From positions 434,001-498,000 of the forward strand of contig NZ_OY759867.1 of the NCBI RefSeq assembly GCF_963662805.1: a stretch of DNA of 64,000 nt, given 5' to 3'. The notes beneath the pieces are model-generated. The model worked only from the letters and a program-made list of their open reading frames with translations. It did no database searches and was not told where the DNA came from. This DNA comes from an uncultured Cohaesibacter sp. Lineage in GTDB: Bacteria; Pseudomonadota; Alphaproteobacteria; Rhizobiales; Cohaesibacteraceae. Below, piece after piece: positions 1 to 7,920 of this stretch. Positions within the stretch are counted from its first letter, which is position 1; every line of letters begins with the position of its first letter. The position numbers and the translations under genes are program-made.

Positions 1-530
1 GCGCCAAGGCATCGGAGATGGAGCATGCAATTCGCTCCTTCATCCGGAAAAATCTCGATTCAGATCCCGTTCGGTTCAAGAAAATCTCCGAGCGGTTGAA
101 CCAGATTCTCGATGGCTTTGGGCAGCAGTGGGATCAGATCATAGATCAGCTTCAGGCAATCATTGACGACTTGCGATCGGATTCTCAGAAGGCAGATAAC
201 AGTGGAGCAGATATTCCTGACATCTATGTTCCATTCTTGCGGACTGTTCTCGACGCCTGTGGGGCAGATGAGGCCAGCTCTGCAGCGGAACTTCGCGCCT
301 ATCATGTTTTGACCATGGTGGTCGTTGATCGCATCGTGAAAGAGATCTTGGCCAATCGATCCATATGGAGTGGCTACAAGATGGCTGATCAGGAAAATCT
401 TCGCGCCGAGATTTTCGAGATCATCCTAGACCAGCCGGTGAAGGGAATGGATGTTGTCTTGGCCGAGAGACTTGCCGACAAGATCATGCAGCAAGCCAAA
501 GCCAACGATGACAAGCTGAGAGGTATCTGA
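1..530 (+). CDS. hsdR: Type I restriction enzyme R subunit, C-terminal part (partial)
   Basis: The reading frame is open at the left edge of the window and ends at TGA 528-530, so only the last 175 or so residues are seen. They start with AKASEMEHAIRSFIRKNL and continue SERLNQILDGFGQQWD, which matches the helical C-terminal domain (DUF3387 type) of HsdR, the translocase/nuclease subunit of type I restriction-modification complexes. In the family this domain contacts the methyltransferase subunits. The motor and nuclease domains, and hsdM and hsdS, must lie to the left. The stop overlaps the next start by one base (TGATG), so the metallopeptidase behind it is translationally coupled. The assignment rests on motif resemblance only. 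Confidence 0.72.
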   Translation, partial: AKASEMEHAIRSFIRKNLDSDPVRFKKISERLNQILDGFGQQWDQIIDQLQAIIDDLRSDSQKADNSGADIPDIYVPFLRTVLDACGADEASSAAELRAYHVLTMVVVDRIVKEILANRSIWSGYKMADQENLRAEIFEIILDQPVKGMDVVLAERLADKIMQQAKANDDKLRGI

Positions 531-1282
531 TGCCGGACTTACCACTGTCACCAGTAAGAACTGGAGGAAAGCCGGCACGCGAGAACGATCACAGGATCAC
601 AGTTGATGATCTTGTCTTTGCGGTTCAACGCAGCGATCGCCGTAAAACCATACAGATAACAGTCGAACGGACCGGCGATTTGTCAGTGACCGCCCCGACA
701 CAGGTTGCCGATCAAGATCTCGTCGATTTCATAGAAGAGAAGCTTCTCTGGATTCACACAAAGATTCAGGAGAAGGCAAGACTGCAACAACGGACACCGG
801 TCAAGGAGTTTGTTGAAGGTGAAGGTTTCCTTTATCTCGGAAAGAGCTACAGACTTAAGCTCGTCGAACGGCAGCTTGTTGATCTCTCACTGAAGAACGG
901 TCGCTTTTGCCTTCGAAAGCCGTCGGTTAACAGAGGACGTGATATTTTCGTTTCATGGTACATAAGGCGGGCCCAACAGTGGTTTGAAAAGCAGGTATCG
1001 GAAAACGCAAGCCGCATGAGCGTGAAAATAAAAGAGGTAAAGGTGCAGGACCTTGGCTATCGATGGGGCTCATACGGCAGCGATGGCCGAATTCTCTTCC
1101 ATTGGAAGGCCATCCTCTTGCCGCCACGCATAGCTCAATATGTTGTCATTCACGAGCTCGCTCATGCGCACCATCCCGACCATTCTGCAGATTTCTGGAT
1201 CAAGGTCGAGCAGCATCTTCCCGACTGGAGATGGCGGAAGGCATGGTTGGCAGAAAACGGAATTCAGGTTGAAGGGTTATAG
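530..1282 (+). CDS. YgjP-type zinc metallopeptidase (DUF45/M48-like)
   Basis: A 250-residue protein with the zinc-binding motif HELAHAHHPDHSADFW near residue 206: an HExxH helix with a third ligand further on. Upstream it has the family signature QDLGYRWGSYGSDGRILFHWKAILLP. These features define the YgjP/WLM-like (DUF45) metallopeptidase family. Such genes often directly follow hsdR in type I restriction loci, and here the start codon overlaps the hsdR stop, so co-expression is near certain. Its substrate is unknown; processing or turnover of a restriction subunit is a reasonable guess but is inference. Confidence 0.85.
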   Translation: MPDLPLSPVRTGGKPARENDHRITVDDLVFAVQRSDRRKTIQITVERTGDLSVTAPTQVADQDLVDFIEEKLLWIHTKIQEKARLQQRTPVKEFVEGEGFLYLGKSYRLKLVERQLVDLSLKNGRFCLRKPSVNRGRDIFVSWYIRRAQQWFEKQVSENASRMSVKIKEVKVQDLGYRWGSYGSDGRILFHWKAILLPPRIAQYVVIHELAHAHHPDHSADFWIKVEQHLPDWRWRKAWLAENGIQVEGL

Positions 1283-1803
1283 AAACTCGCCATCCCTGGT
1301 CGTTCCAAAAAAGATTGCTGACAAACTGGTTTGTTGTGGGAGTTCTTAGCCGAAGACTGCGCATTTGATTTGCGCTATCTGACGTCTTAGGTGAAACAAT
1401 CCGTTGCTGCAAATGCCTTCTTAAGGTCGAGTCTTGCATCTCCCTGCGATGACATTTTGCGTTGACACGCAGATCAAGTTTATCTGGCTACCGCGGCCTA
1501 CCTCTCTCTTTCCATATCTCATCCAAATTAACGTAGCAGATCTGTTATGGCGCACTAACATGGGCGTGGAACTATAGCTTTGTTGCTCCCAATCTCGGCG
1601 CCAGTCGTCTTGTTCACCTGATCGAAGTTAAAGGTGATTCAGCGATCGAATGCGCGAACCCGTCCGGCTGAACTTGCGCGTAAAAGTGTAGCCGCACAAA
1701 AAAATCTACACAAGACGTAGCGGGATTCCGCAAAGGCCCCAGCTTCCTTCTCAGAAGCTTGAGAAGAGTAGCCCCCCTCGGCGATTGAGAGGGCGCAATA
1801 GAT

Positions 1804-1843
1804 GATTCCAAGGGTCTGATTGAAAATCAGCTGCCTTGGAATC
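1804..1843. repeat. Nested inverted repeat upstream of relaxase (candidate oriT stem)
   Basis: Perfect 10-bp arms GATTCCAAGG (1804-1813) and CCTTGGAATC (1834-1843) enclose a second perfect 5-bp pair TGATT/AATCA (1817-1821, 1825-1829). No T-run follows, so it is unlikely to be an intrinsic terminator. A nested hairpin about 90 bp before a relaxase start fits an oriT recognition stem or an operator. Confidence 0.5.
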
Positions 1844-1896
1844 CCTCCACCTGAACGGTGGCCTTGCGCGCTGTCTGCGGATCCTGTCGGAGGCCT

Positions 1897-1921
1897 TTTC
1901 TCGAGCAACACGCTCGAGAAA
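1897..1921. repeat. 10-bp inverted repeat next to the relaxase ribosome binding site
   Basis: Perfect arms TTTCTCGAGC (1897-1906) and GCTCGAGAAA (1912-1921) with the 5-base spacer AACAC. The repeat ends three bases before the GAGG that would serve as ribosome binding site for the start at 1934. It could therefore act as an operator, as an mRNA hairpin affecting initiation, or as part of oriT. Confidence 0.5.
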
Positions 1922-1933
1922 TGAGGTCTGCCC

Positions 1934-4375
1934 TTGCCCGCAGAATTCTACGAATTCCACTCTGCCTTTGAGACAATTTCGACCGACACCCGTTCGAAGG
2001 CGTCGGTGAATTTGTCTCAAGGCAAACAGCTGGCAATGGCAAATCTCAATTACATCCTGCGGCCCAGCGCCACTCGATACGAGCAATGCCAACATATATT
2101 TGCTCGCACGAATGGCGTGACCTACGGATGCGTGGACAGCGTCGCCGACAAAAAAGAAATGGTGAAGCGTTGCGAAGAGGCCCTTAGCAAGCGGGCCCAA
2201 AAGTCTGCCAAAAACAGGTCGGCGAAAGGTGGCGGCCTGGGCAAAGCTGGCGACAAAAACAAGGCCAAAATCAAAGGCGTCGCGCTCTGCTATAAAGGCG
2301 TGATCGCTCTGCCCGCTGACGCCAATCCGTTACATCTGATGCATATGGCCCAGGAAATCCTTGAACATCTTGCTGCCGACTCTGAGGCTATGGTCGTAGC
2401 GGCGATCCATTATGATCGGCCCGGTAATCCTCACCTGCATTTGTGGATCGTGGACGGTCCTGAGACGATGGAATCGGCACGAGCCAGAGCTGAAGAAAGA
2501 AAGGCGCAACGATCTGAAGACGATACAAAAAAGACTCGTGTTAATCGCCGGGATCAGGTGCGTCTCAATGAAAGATACGGCTACAAAAACGGGCGACATG
2601 AGATTGGTCAGATCATCGATCGGATCTCCGTGTGTGAAGGTTTGCGTCGGCCTCAACTGCTTACGCTGGCAGAAAGAGGGCTCGACAAACTGCCTCAGGT
2701 GCATGAAGGGCCAGAGCCAAAGCATAAGTTCGAAAGATACGGGCCAGATGCCGATCTGTCCTATCAAGCGCAGGAAAAGCTGCTTACAAATTTCTGGCGA
2801 ATTTTGCGGAACAATTATGATGTTTCAGCGTGGGATCCGGCCAAACCAATCGTCGCTGACATTGAGATCTTTCCAGATCGTCTGCGTTCCTTCGCAGGCT
2901 GGGCGATCGAGCAGATCAATGAATACGTCGACAAGGGGCACCATCAAACAGTCTATGCTGCACTGCCAAATTTGGCACTGACCCAACAGTTAATCGGCCC
3001 ATTTTGGCAAGGTGCCAAGGCCCAAAAGAAGAAAGAGAGTCTTGCTGAGGATGCAGCAACTCCGATAGCTGAAATATCTGGCGATGTGGCCGATCAACAG
3101 GCAACCGACGAGCAACCGCCGCTCAAGAAAAAGCAGCTGACAATGGAGCCCGCAGAAATCAGCTCTGCCAAAAATATCCAGCTCAAGATTGGTGAAAGCC
3201 TTCCCGCCGAACCAGAGCATGCCAAAGCTGTTTTAGGCGCGAAAGATACTACTTCGAACCTGGGAGAATTTGAAAGCGTTGAGTTGGAATTCGATCAGAT
3301 TTGTAGCTCTTTCTGGTGTGAGTTCCTCGAGAAGGAATGGGACGCTCTGGATGCGCAACCCATGGAACCAGGTTCCGGACGATCACGAAGTTCAGTGCAA
3401 CGGGTCCAACAGGTGGCAAAAGCTGCAATTGATCAAGACGTTTCAACATTATCTCGTACCGAGGGTCTCAACCCGTCTCGGCAACATCATGAAGCTCATC
3501 GAGGAATGGCCTATGCAGACAAGCTACTGTCATCAGTGCCCGCTCTCGTAATCGACCGGTTGAAGGGGGACATTGATTACCAAGAATTCGAGAAAGAACT
3601 GGATCTGGATGGGACGGAAATTGCTGCGGCGCCATCAATTGTCTCGCCACAGGCACCACTTTTGCCATCTGCGCCAAACAAGGCCGTTAAAAAAGACGCA
3701 TTCTCATATGAACCAATCAAGACAACTCAACTGGATCCACATTGGGCTGAGTGGGGTGACGAATGGAATGCCGTCGAGATTGTCGGCGTTAACAGCAGGA
3801 AACATCCCCCCAGTAAAACCATGGCAGCAGAGCCGGCCCCTCAGATCAGGACACCGCTGAATAAGGAAAGTCTTCCGCCTGCAACGATTGGCGCGATAGA
3901 CAACGTCAGTAAAGAATCTTCTACGGCACAGCCACCTGCGCAGACAGCTCGCAAATCTCCTCGAAAATCCCTCAAGGAAGGAATTCAGATGTGTCTTGAT
4001 CGACAATCTCTTCGATCATCTTCAGACCCGATCAAAAACGCTCAGGCCTACCATGCCCGTACTTGCGAAGTGTATCGTCGCAGAGGTTTATTCAAGGCCG
4101 TATTCGATAAAGATACTGCTCGCTATGACGCTGTATTATCGCCCGAAGAAGACAAAGATCGTCTCACTTGGCATTTTTATGACCTGTGCCACAAACAGCT
4201 CCATGATCTCATCCAAAAGCTTCCTGAGCTCAAGCGGCACATGGTAGTTTATTCCCGATCCAGTTCGAAAGTTCGAGATGTGACGGGAGCTCCGCCCTCT
4301 TGGTCTGAAATTAAGGAAATCGTCATACAGCGTCTCCGGAATTCAAGTCGACATAGGTCTGATGATGAGAGATAG
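1934..4375 (+). CDS. MobA/MobL-like relaxase (mobilization protein)
   Basis: This 813-residue protein carries the HUH relaxase signature: AAIHYDRPGNPHLHLWIVDG around residues 156-175, with the His pair at about 167/169 and a third His at about 159. A candidate catalytic Tyr (NYILRP, about residue 40) sits near the N terminus, as in MobA/MobL. The start used is TTG 1934 with GAGG ahead; an internal ATG at 2036 would leave only the last residues before that Tyr, so the longer form is favoured. Residues beyond about 320 are low-complexity, rich in Q/A/P/K, and show no helicase or primase motif. A long imperfect dyad (1963-2024) overlaps the first 30 codons. The role would be to nick oriT and lead DNA transfer of the island. 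Confidence 0.68.
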   Translation: MPAEFYEFHSAFETISTDTRSKASVNLSQGKQLAMANLNYILRPSATRYEQCQHIFARTNGVTYGCVDSVADKKEMVKRCEEALSKRAQKSAKNRSAKGGGLGKAGDKNKAKIKGVALCYKGVIALPADANPLHLMHMAQEILEHLAADSEAMVVAAIHYDRPGNPHLHLWIVDGPETMESARARAEERKAQRSEDDTKKTRVNRRDQVRLNERYGYKNGRHEIGQIIDRISVCEGLRRPQLLTLAERGLDKLPQVHEGPEPKHKFERYGPDADLSYQAQEKLLTNFWRILRNNYDVSAWDPAKPIVADIEIFPDRLRSFAGWAIEQINEYVDKGHHQTVYAALPNLALTQQLIGPFWQGAKAQKKKESLAEDAATPIAEISGDVADQQATDEQPPLKKKQLTMEPAEISSAKNIQLKIGESLPAEPEHAKAVLGAKDTTSNLGEFESVELEFDQICSSFWCEFLEKEWDALDAQPMEPGSGRSRSSVQRVQQVAKAAIDQDVSTLSRTEGLNPSRQHHEAHRGMAYADKLLSSVPALVIDRLKGDIDYQEFEKELDLDGTEIAAAPSIVSPQAPLLPSAPNKAVKKDAFSYEPIKTTQLDPHWAEWGDEWNAVEIVGVNSRKHPPSKTMAAEPAPQIRTPLNKESLPPATIGAIDNVSKESSTAQPPAQTARKSPRKSLKEGIQMCLDRQSLRSSSDPIKNAQAYHARTCEVYRRRGLFKAVFDKDTARYDAVLSPEEDKDRLTWHFYDLCHKQLHDLIQKLPELKRHMVVYSRSSSKVRDVTGAPPSWSEIKEIVIQRLRNSSRHRSDDER
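1963..2024. repeat. Long imperfect inverted repeat inside the relaxase 5' end
   Basis: The left arm begins TGCCTTTGAGACAA (1963) and the right arm ends TTTGTCTCAAGGCA (2024). The inner parts ACCGAC and GTCGGT continue the pairing. The arms match at about 20 of 23 positions with small bulges. It lies within the first codons of the relaxase, directly after two perfect inverted repeats, and may be part of one transfer or autoregulation region. Confidence 0.4.
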
Positions 4376-4564
4376 CTACATCCTCAAGGAGGAAATTATC
4401 TTCCCCTCTCCTTAGAATTTTTATTTCATTTGAAGTGAATTGCCATTCGGGCAACCGAAATGTGCGCAGCGGGTCTGGTGACGCCGCGCCCGATCCGGTT
4501 CGCCAGAAAGAGAAAACAGAAAAGGCAGGTGTCAAAATCCCTTCAACCAAGGTCGGAGATATTT

Positions 4565-5131
4565 ATGACCACCGCCAATAATTTGTCTGCGAAGCACGCC
4601 AGCAACTGGCAAGACACTGTCAGCTGTGGCGACATTGTTGCCTTTGAGATGCCTTCAGATCAACTCGACAATCCTCTACAACCACCCCAAAAGGCATTGC
4701 CATGGCTCATCGTTGACGAGGCAATCTATGTGGGCACCCGTTATCTGACCCTCGCACGGGGGCATGCAGTCGGGACAACTTTTAACCACGGAGCCGAATT
4801 CCGCGTCGAACATTCTGCCGCCTTTGGCGCTGCAGGTCTCACGCAGCCAACGATCTACAATCTGCGGGGGCTTGTGATCGTCTCTGTCAACCATGAAGGC
4901 TTTGCTCCCAACAAGGATGGGACTCCAGTTCTTGGCCGGCTGGTTGGCGATGAGCTCGTTCAGTTGGAACGCCTTAGAGCTCGTATCCATGCCATCAACG
5001 TTGAGCGCGCAGAAGGACGAGCCGATATGCTCAAACTACAAGCCCTGCTTGCCAAGAGATCTGGCCGCCCAATGTCCGGGATGATTATCCCAGCGCCGAT
5101 TGCCATGCCAACACCCGATCCCCAGCAGTAG
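4565..5131 (+). CDS. Island protein of unknown function
   Basis: A 188-residue product that I do not recognise. ATG 4565 is chosen because GGAGAT precedes it by seven bases; the frame is open further upstream, but that part has the look of non-coding DNA. The first half contains CGDIVAFEMP and KALPWLIVDEA, loosely like the GDIV...P-W/V pattern of PemK/MazF-fold or other SH3-like barrel proteins, but the resemblance is weak. The C-terminal third (LERLRARIHAINVERAEGRADMLKLQALLAKR) is predicted helical. It lies between the relaxase and another unknown gene on the same strand and belongs to the mobile island. Confidence 0.6.
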   Translation: MTTANNLSAKHASNWQDTVSCGDIVAFEMPSDQLDNPLQPPQKALPWLIVDEAIYVGTRYLTLARGHAVGTTFNHGAEFRVEHSAAFGAAGLTQPTIYNLRGLVIVSVNHEGFAPNKDGTPVLGRLVGDELVQLERLRARIHAINVERAEGRADMLKLQALLAKRSGRPMSGMIIPAPIAMPTPDPQQ

Positions 5132-5148
5132 TCACAGAGTGGTTTGAG

Positions 5149-5184
5149 ATTTGTCCGACCAGCCACGGTGTCGGCCGGACAAAT
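5149..5184. repeat. Inverted repeat between two island genes
   Basis: ATTTGTCCGACC (5149-5160) pairs with GGCCGGACAAAT (5173-5184), with one mismatch and a 12-base loop. No T-run follows. It lies between the unknown gene ending at 5131 and the start at 5216, so it could be an attenuating hairpin or an operator for the downstream gene. Confidence 0.4.
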
Positions 5185-5215
5185 CACCAAACCAATCTCT
5201 ACGAAAGGAAGTTAC

Positions 5216-5620
5216 ATGCCCCTTATTCCCGAAACCTATCGCCACAATATTTCGCTTCTTGTAGATCAGCACAAGACCGATGCCAGCCGCATCCTCGATA
5301 TTGGAGCCGATGCAATCTGCGCGGCTAGACAGGCGTTATCCTCTTTGCCCGATATTGCCGTAGGCGATATTTTCGACGACATCAGGCCATTACATGCCCT
5401 GATCGATGCTGTCAGCAATCGCTGTGTCCTTGATCCACAATTTGACGAGATCGTCGACGATTTGCTTGAAGCACTACCGATCCTCGACGAGGCAGATCCT
5501 TTGGCTTCATCCTACGCCAGTATCCGCGCTGATCTGCAAGAAGCTCAGTATTTTGCCAATCGGTTTCTGGATATCATTCACGCTGAGAAGCGACGGGCAC
5601 AATCGTTCAGAGAGATGTAA
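5216..5620 (+). CDS. Small acidic helical island protein, unknown function
   Basis: The product has 134 residues from ATG 5216, which follows AGGAAG at a good distance; the longer frame from 5144 would begin inside the upstream inverted repeat. It is acidic and apparently all-helical (DIFDDIRPLHALIDAV, DEIVDDLLEALPILDEADPL, ADLQEAQYFANRFLDIIHAEKRR). No family is recognised. It sits in the relaxase-associated cluster and ends 24 bases before a strong stem-loop. Confidence 0.55.
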   Translation: MPLIPETYRHNISLLVDQHKTDASRILDIGADAICAARQALSSLPDIAVGDIFDDIRPLHALIDAVSNRCVLDPQFDEIVDDLLEALPILDEADPLASSYASIRADLQEAQYFANRFLDIIHAEKRRAQSFREM

Positions 5621-5643
5621 ATCAAGTAAAACGCACCGATCAA

Positions 5644-5671
5644 CCTCGCCATCCATAACGTGATGGCGAGG
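5644..5671 (+). terminator. Stem-loop after island gene, terminator-like
   Basis: Perfect 10-bp arms CCTCGCCATC (5644-5653) and GATGGCGAGG (5662-5671) with loop CATAACGT. No strong T-run follows, so it may stabilise the 3' end or act with Rho rather than be a classic intrinsic terminator. The rest of 5672-5910 is AT-rich and shows nothing further. Confidence 0.5.
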
Positions 5672-5910
5672 CCAATGAGACAGCATCGGCGGCAAAGCAG
5701 ATAGATGCGACGGAAACGGCGGAAACCGAGAATAAACCCTCATGAAATCAGTTAGATAACTTTATTGTCAATTTCATTTGGGTTTGTGAAAATTTTGCCC
5801 TATGAAAAGCCGCACATATTGCGCCCATCGCCAGCGATCACCGCGGCCTAAATAACGCACATCGGGACTGACAAGATCCCTGATCTCTTCGAATATATCA
5901 GGAGAACGAG

Positions 5911-6228
5911 GTGATCAAAGAGCTTTTCGGCACAAATCTCGGTCTTGAGAGCGTTTTTCTCTCGAAATTGACGATTTCTGGTTTGGGAGGCTATTGCCGT
6001 TTTCCCTATTTGCTGAGTGGTCAATCATTGACAGGCCCTCGGCAGCACAAACGCTTGCCGCAGAAACACCAAATTGGTTTGTTCTTCATGGATAATTCTA
6101 TCGATGTCGACAAGAAAGACAATAATACGCGCCGTAAAGCACCTCGGGAGCTGAGTGGTGAAGATTATCTGATTATCTTCGATGTCATGAACAAGGAAAT
6201 CAGACGCCGTCTCCTATCCGACAGTTGA
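5911..6228 (+). CDS. Possible small island ORF, unknown function
   Basis: A 105-codon frame starting at GTG 5911, seven bases after AGGAG. The N-terminal half (FLSKLTISGLGGYCRFPYLLSGQSL) does not look protein-like. The C-terminal half from the ATG at 6089 (DKKDNNTRRKAPRELSGEDYLIIFDVMNKEIRRRLL) looks like a genuine charged helical segment, so the true gene could be only the 46 codons 6089-6228. No family is recognised. It may also be a decayed remnant. Confidence 0.3.
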   Translation: MIKELFGTNLGLESVFLSKLTISGLGGYCRFPYLLSGQSLTGPRQHKRLPQKHQIGLFFMDNSIDVDKKDNNTRRKAPRELSGEDYLIIFDVMNKEIRRRLLSDS

Positions 6229-6368
6229 AGGAGGCGTTTGAAATACAGGAAAACATCTTTGATAAACTTATGTTTGTGCGAAGAGATGTTGGATTCACAT
6301 CCGAAGTTCGACACCTGCTGATGGCGCGATGGATTGGGGGCTGTTGACGTCCTGATTTTCCCTGTGAG

Positions 6369-7547
6369 CTAGTATTCCAGCGGTTCGCTGCCGTGGTTTA
6401 GGATGTTGAGATATTGACGGTAGGCAAAGACTTTGTTGCGCTCCTTGCCGGTTATCTCATGCACAATTCCAAGTTCTTCTAATGTTGTGAGGCTGCGCAA
6501 CACGGTAGGCAGGGAGATGCCACATGCGTTTTTTAATCTGGTGGTATTGGTGACAGGTTGCTTTTGTAAATAGGCATGGATTGAGAGCGTCGCTGCTGTG
6601 GATTTGCCCGACTCTTCAATTCGTGTTCGATCTGTATCGAAAAGCAGAATCATGTGTTTCGCTGTCTGTGTTGCTTGATTGGCTGTATCGATCACTCCGG
6701 TAAGAAAGAAGGTAATCCAGTCTTCCCAGTTTCCTGTCTCGCGTACATTCTGCAGATGATCGTAATACGCTTGCCTATTGGCCTTGAAATACAAGCTCAG
6801 ATAGAGAAGCGGCGCTTGTAGCACTCCTTCGGCGCACAATATGAATGTGATCAGCAGGCGCCCCAGTCGTCCATTCCCATCCAGAAAGGGGTGGATGGTT
6901 TCGAATTGCACATGAGCCAGTGCCGCCTTGATCAGAACTGGAAGGCGGACAGTTTCATCGTGAAGGAACTTCTCAAATGAATCGAGGCAGTTCATCAACT
7001 CTTCTGGTGGGGGAGGAACAAATTTCGCTGTGTCTGGTCGTGTTCCTCCGATCCAGTTCTGGCTAACTCGGAATTCTCCTGGGCTCTTGTTGCCGCCTCT
7101 TGCGTTGTTTAGCAACTTTGAATGGATCTCGCGAATGAGCCTTAGTGAAAGCGGAAACTCTTTAAGACGTTCCATGCCATAGTTCATTGCTGCAACATAG
7201 CATGAGACTTCTGTCACATCGTCAAGGGGGGCTCCGGGTGCCGCTTCCGCTTCGAACAGAAGCAAATCAGAAAGTGATGACTGGGTGCCTTCAATTTGGG
7301 ATGAAAGAACCGCTTCTTTCCTGATATACATATAGAGAAATAAGGACGGGTCCGGCAAAATAATGCTGATGCCATCCAGTCGCCCAAGAGCCGTGCTCGC
7401 ACGATCAAGCAGAGGATAGAGCTCTTCCATCCGAAGTGGTGGGTTGGGAGGCAGCGGTTTGGGAACATATGAAAAGTAGGATGTCCGACCACCAATTGAA
7501 CATTCTTTTTTCGTTCCAATACGGGCTGTAAGGTCAAATTCGGTCAT
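6369..7547 (-). CDS. fic: Fic family protein (AMP-transferase fold) with winged-helix domain
   Basis: A 392-residue protein with the complete Fic active-site motif HPFLDGNGRLGR (about residue 219): the catalytic His, the acidic residue and the anion-hole GNGR are intact. An N-terminal inhibitory motif SSQIEGT (about residue 81) fits (S/T)xxxE(G/N), placing the self-inhibitory helix ahead of the Fic core (class II). The region from about 325 (LKNACGISLPTVLRSLTTLEELGIVHEI) is a winged helix-turn-helix, so it may bind DNA and control its own gene. Fic enzymes transfer AMP from ATP to target hydroxyls. Its place on an island suggests a toxin, defence or maintenance role. The start ATG overlaps one arm of an inverted repeat. 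Confidence 0.9.
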   Translation of the reverse strand: MTEFDLTARIGTKKECSIGGRTSYFSYVPKPLPPNPPLRMEELYPLLDRASTALGRLDGISIILPDPSLFLYMYIRKEAVLSSQIEGTQSSLSDLLLFEAEAAPGAPLDDVTEVSCYVAAMNYGMERLKEFPLSLRLIREIHSKLLNNARGGNKSPGEFRVSQNWIGGTRPDTAKFVPPPPEELMNCLDSFEKFLHDETVRLPVLIKAALAHVQFETIHPFLDGNGRLGRLLITFILCAEGVLQAPLLYLSLYFKANRQAYYDHLQNVRETGNWEDWITFFLTGVIDTANQATQTAKHMILLFDTDRTRIEESGKSTAATLSIHAYLQKQPVTNTTRLKNACGISLPTVLRSLTTLEELGIVHEITGKERNKVFAYRQYLNILNHGSEPLEY

Positions 7548-7649
7548 TAAATAACGTTTTCTCTGATTTTTGTTAGTTAATTACTTTAACTAACACGCAT
7601 GAAAGATGCAAGAGAACAACTAACGTAAAGTGCGTTTTTCGTTATTTAA
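7547..7649. promoter_or_regulatory. Operator region of fic with two nested inverted repeats
   Basis: The perfect dyad TGTTAGTTAA (7571-7580) / TTAACTAACA (7586-7595) with spacer TTACT lies 24 bp upstream of the fic start. A second perfect pair, TTAAATAACG (7547-7556) and CGTTATTTAA (7640-7649), flanks it, and a half-site AACTAACG lies near 7617. This arrangement suits cooperative binding of a dimeric repressor, perhaps the winged-helix domain of Fic itself. The rest of 7650-7894 shows nothing clear. Confidence 0.6.
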
Positions 7650-7894
7650 AATTGATATTCTGCCTTGTAGTCGAAGGTGGTAGAGGCGCGAGGTCATGCT
7701 GCCGTGACTGCTCGGGAGTAATGTTTGAAGTGATGCCGTTGCTTGACGGATATTCACATGAGGCTACCGTTTTCCAGCAGATAGGTTCCGGATTTGACGG
7801 TTCAGACACGCTCTGATAGTACATATTCACAGGTGTTTGGTGCAATAGAAAACGCAATAGAAATGCAATAGGTTTTTGAGGTTTGATTGGTTGA

Positions 7895-7918
7895 AAAATG
7901 GCCAAAATTGGCCATTTT
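7895..7918. repeat. 24-bp palindrome at the island edge
   Basis: Perfect arms AAAATGGCCAA (7895-7905) and TTGGCCATTTT (7908-7918) with spacer AA. It directly abuts the tRNA 3' end copy, so it could bind integrase or excisionase at the attachment site or work as a bidirectional terminator at the island boundary. Confidence 0.55.
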
Positions 7919-7920
7919 AG

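Larger units (their letters stand above)
1283..1933. other. 650-bp intergenic region rich in inverted repeats, candidate oriT
   Basis: No convincing ORF is present. The stretch holds a short dyad ACAAAC-TG-GTTTGT at 1321-1334, a 6-bp hairpin AGCTTC/GAAGCT at 1741-1759, and two strong inverted repeats at 1804-1843 and 1897-1921, listed separately. It lies directly ahead of a relaxase gene, the usual place for an origin of transfer and for autoregulatory sites. No nick site can be recognised by eye. Confidence 0.45.

Noticed and set aside
7642..7905. Small minus-strand frame between fic and the att site
   Set aside because: It overlaps the palindromes, lacks a ribosome binding site and has no protein-like composition.
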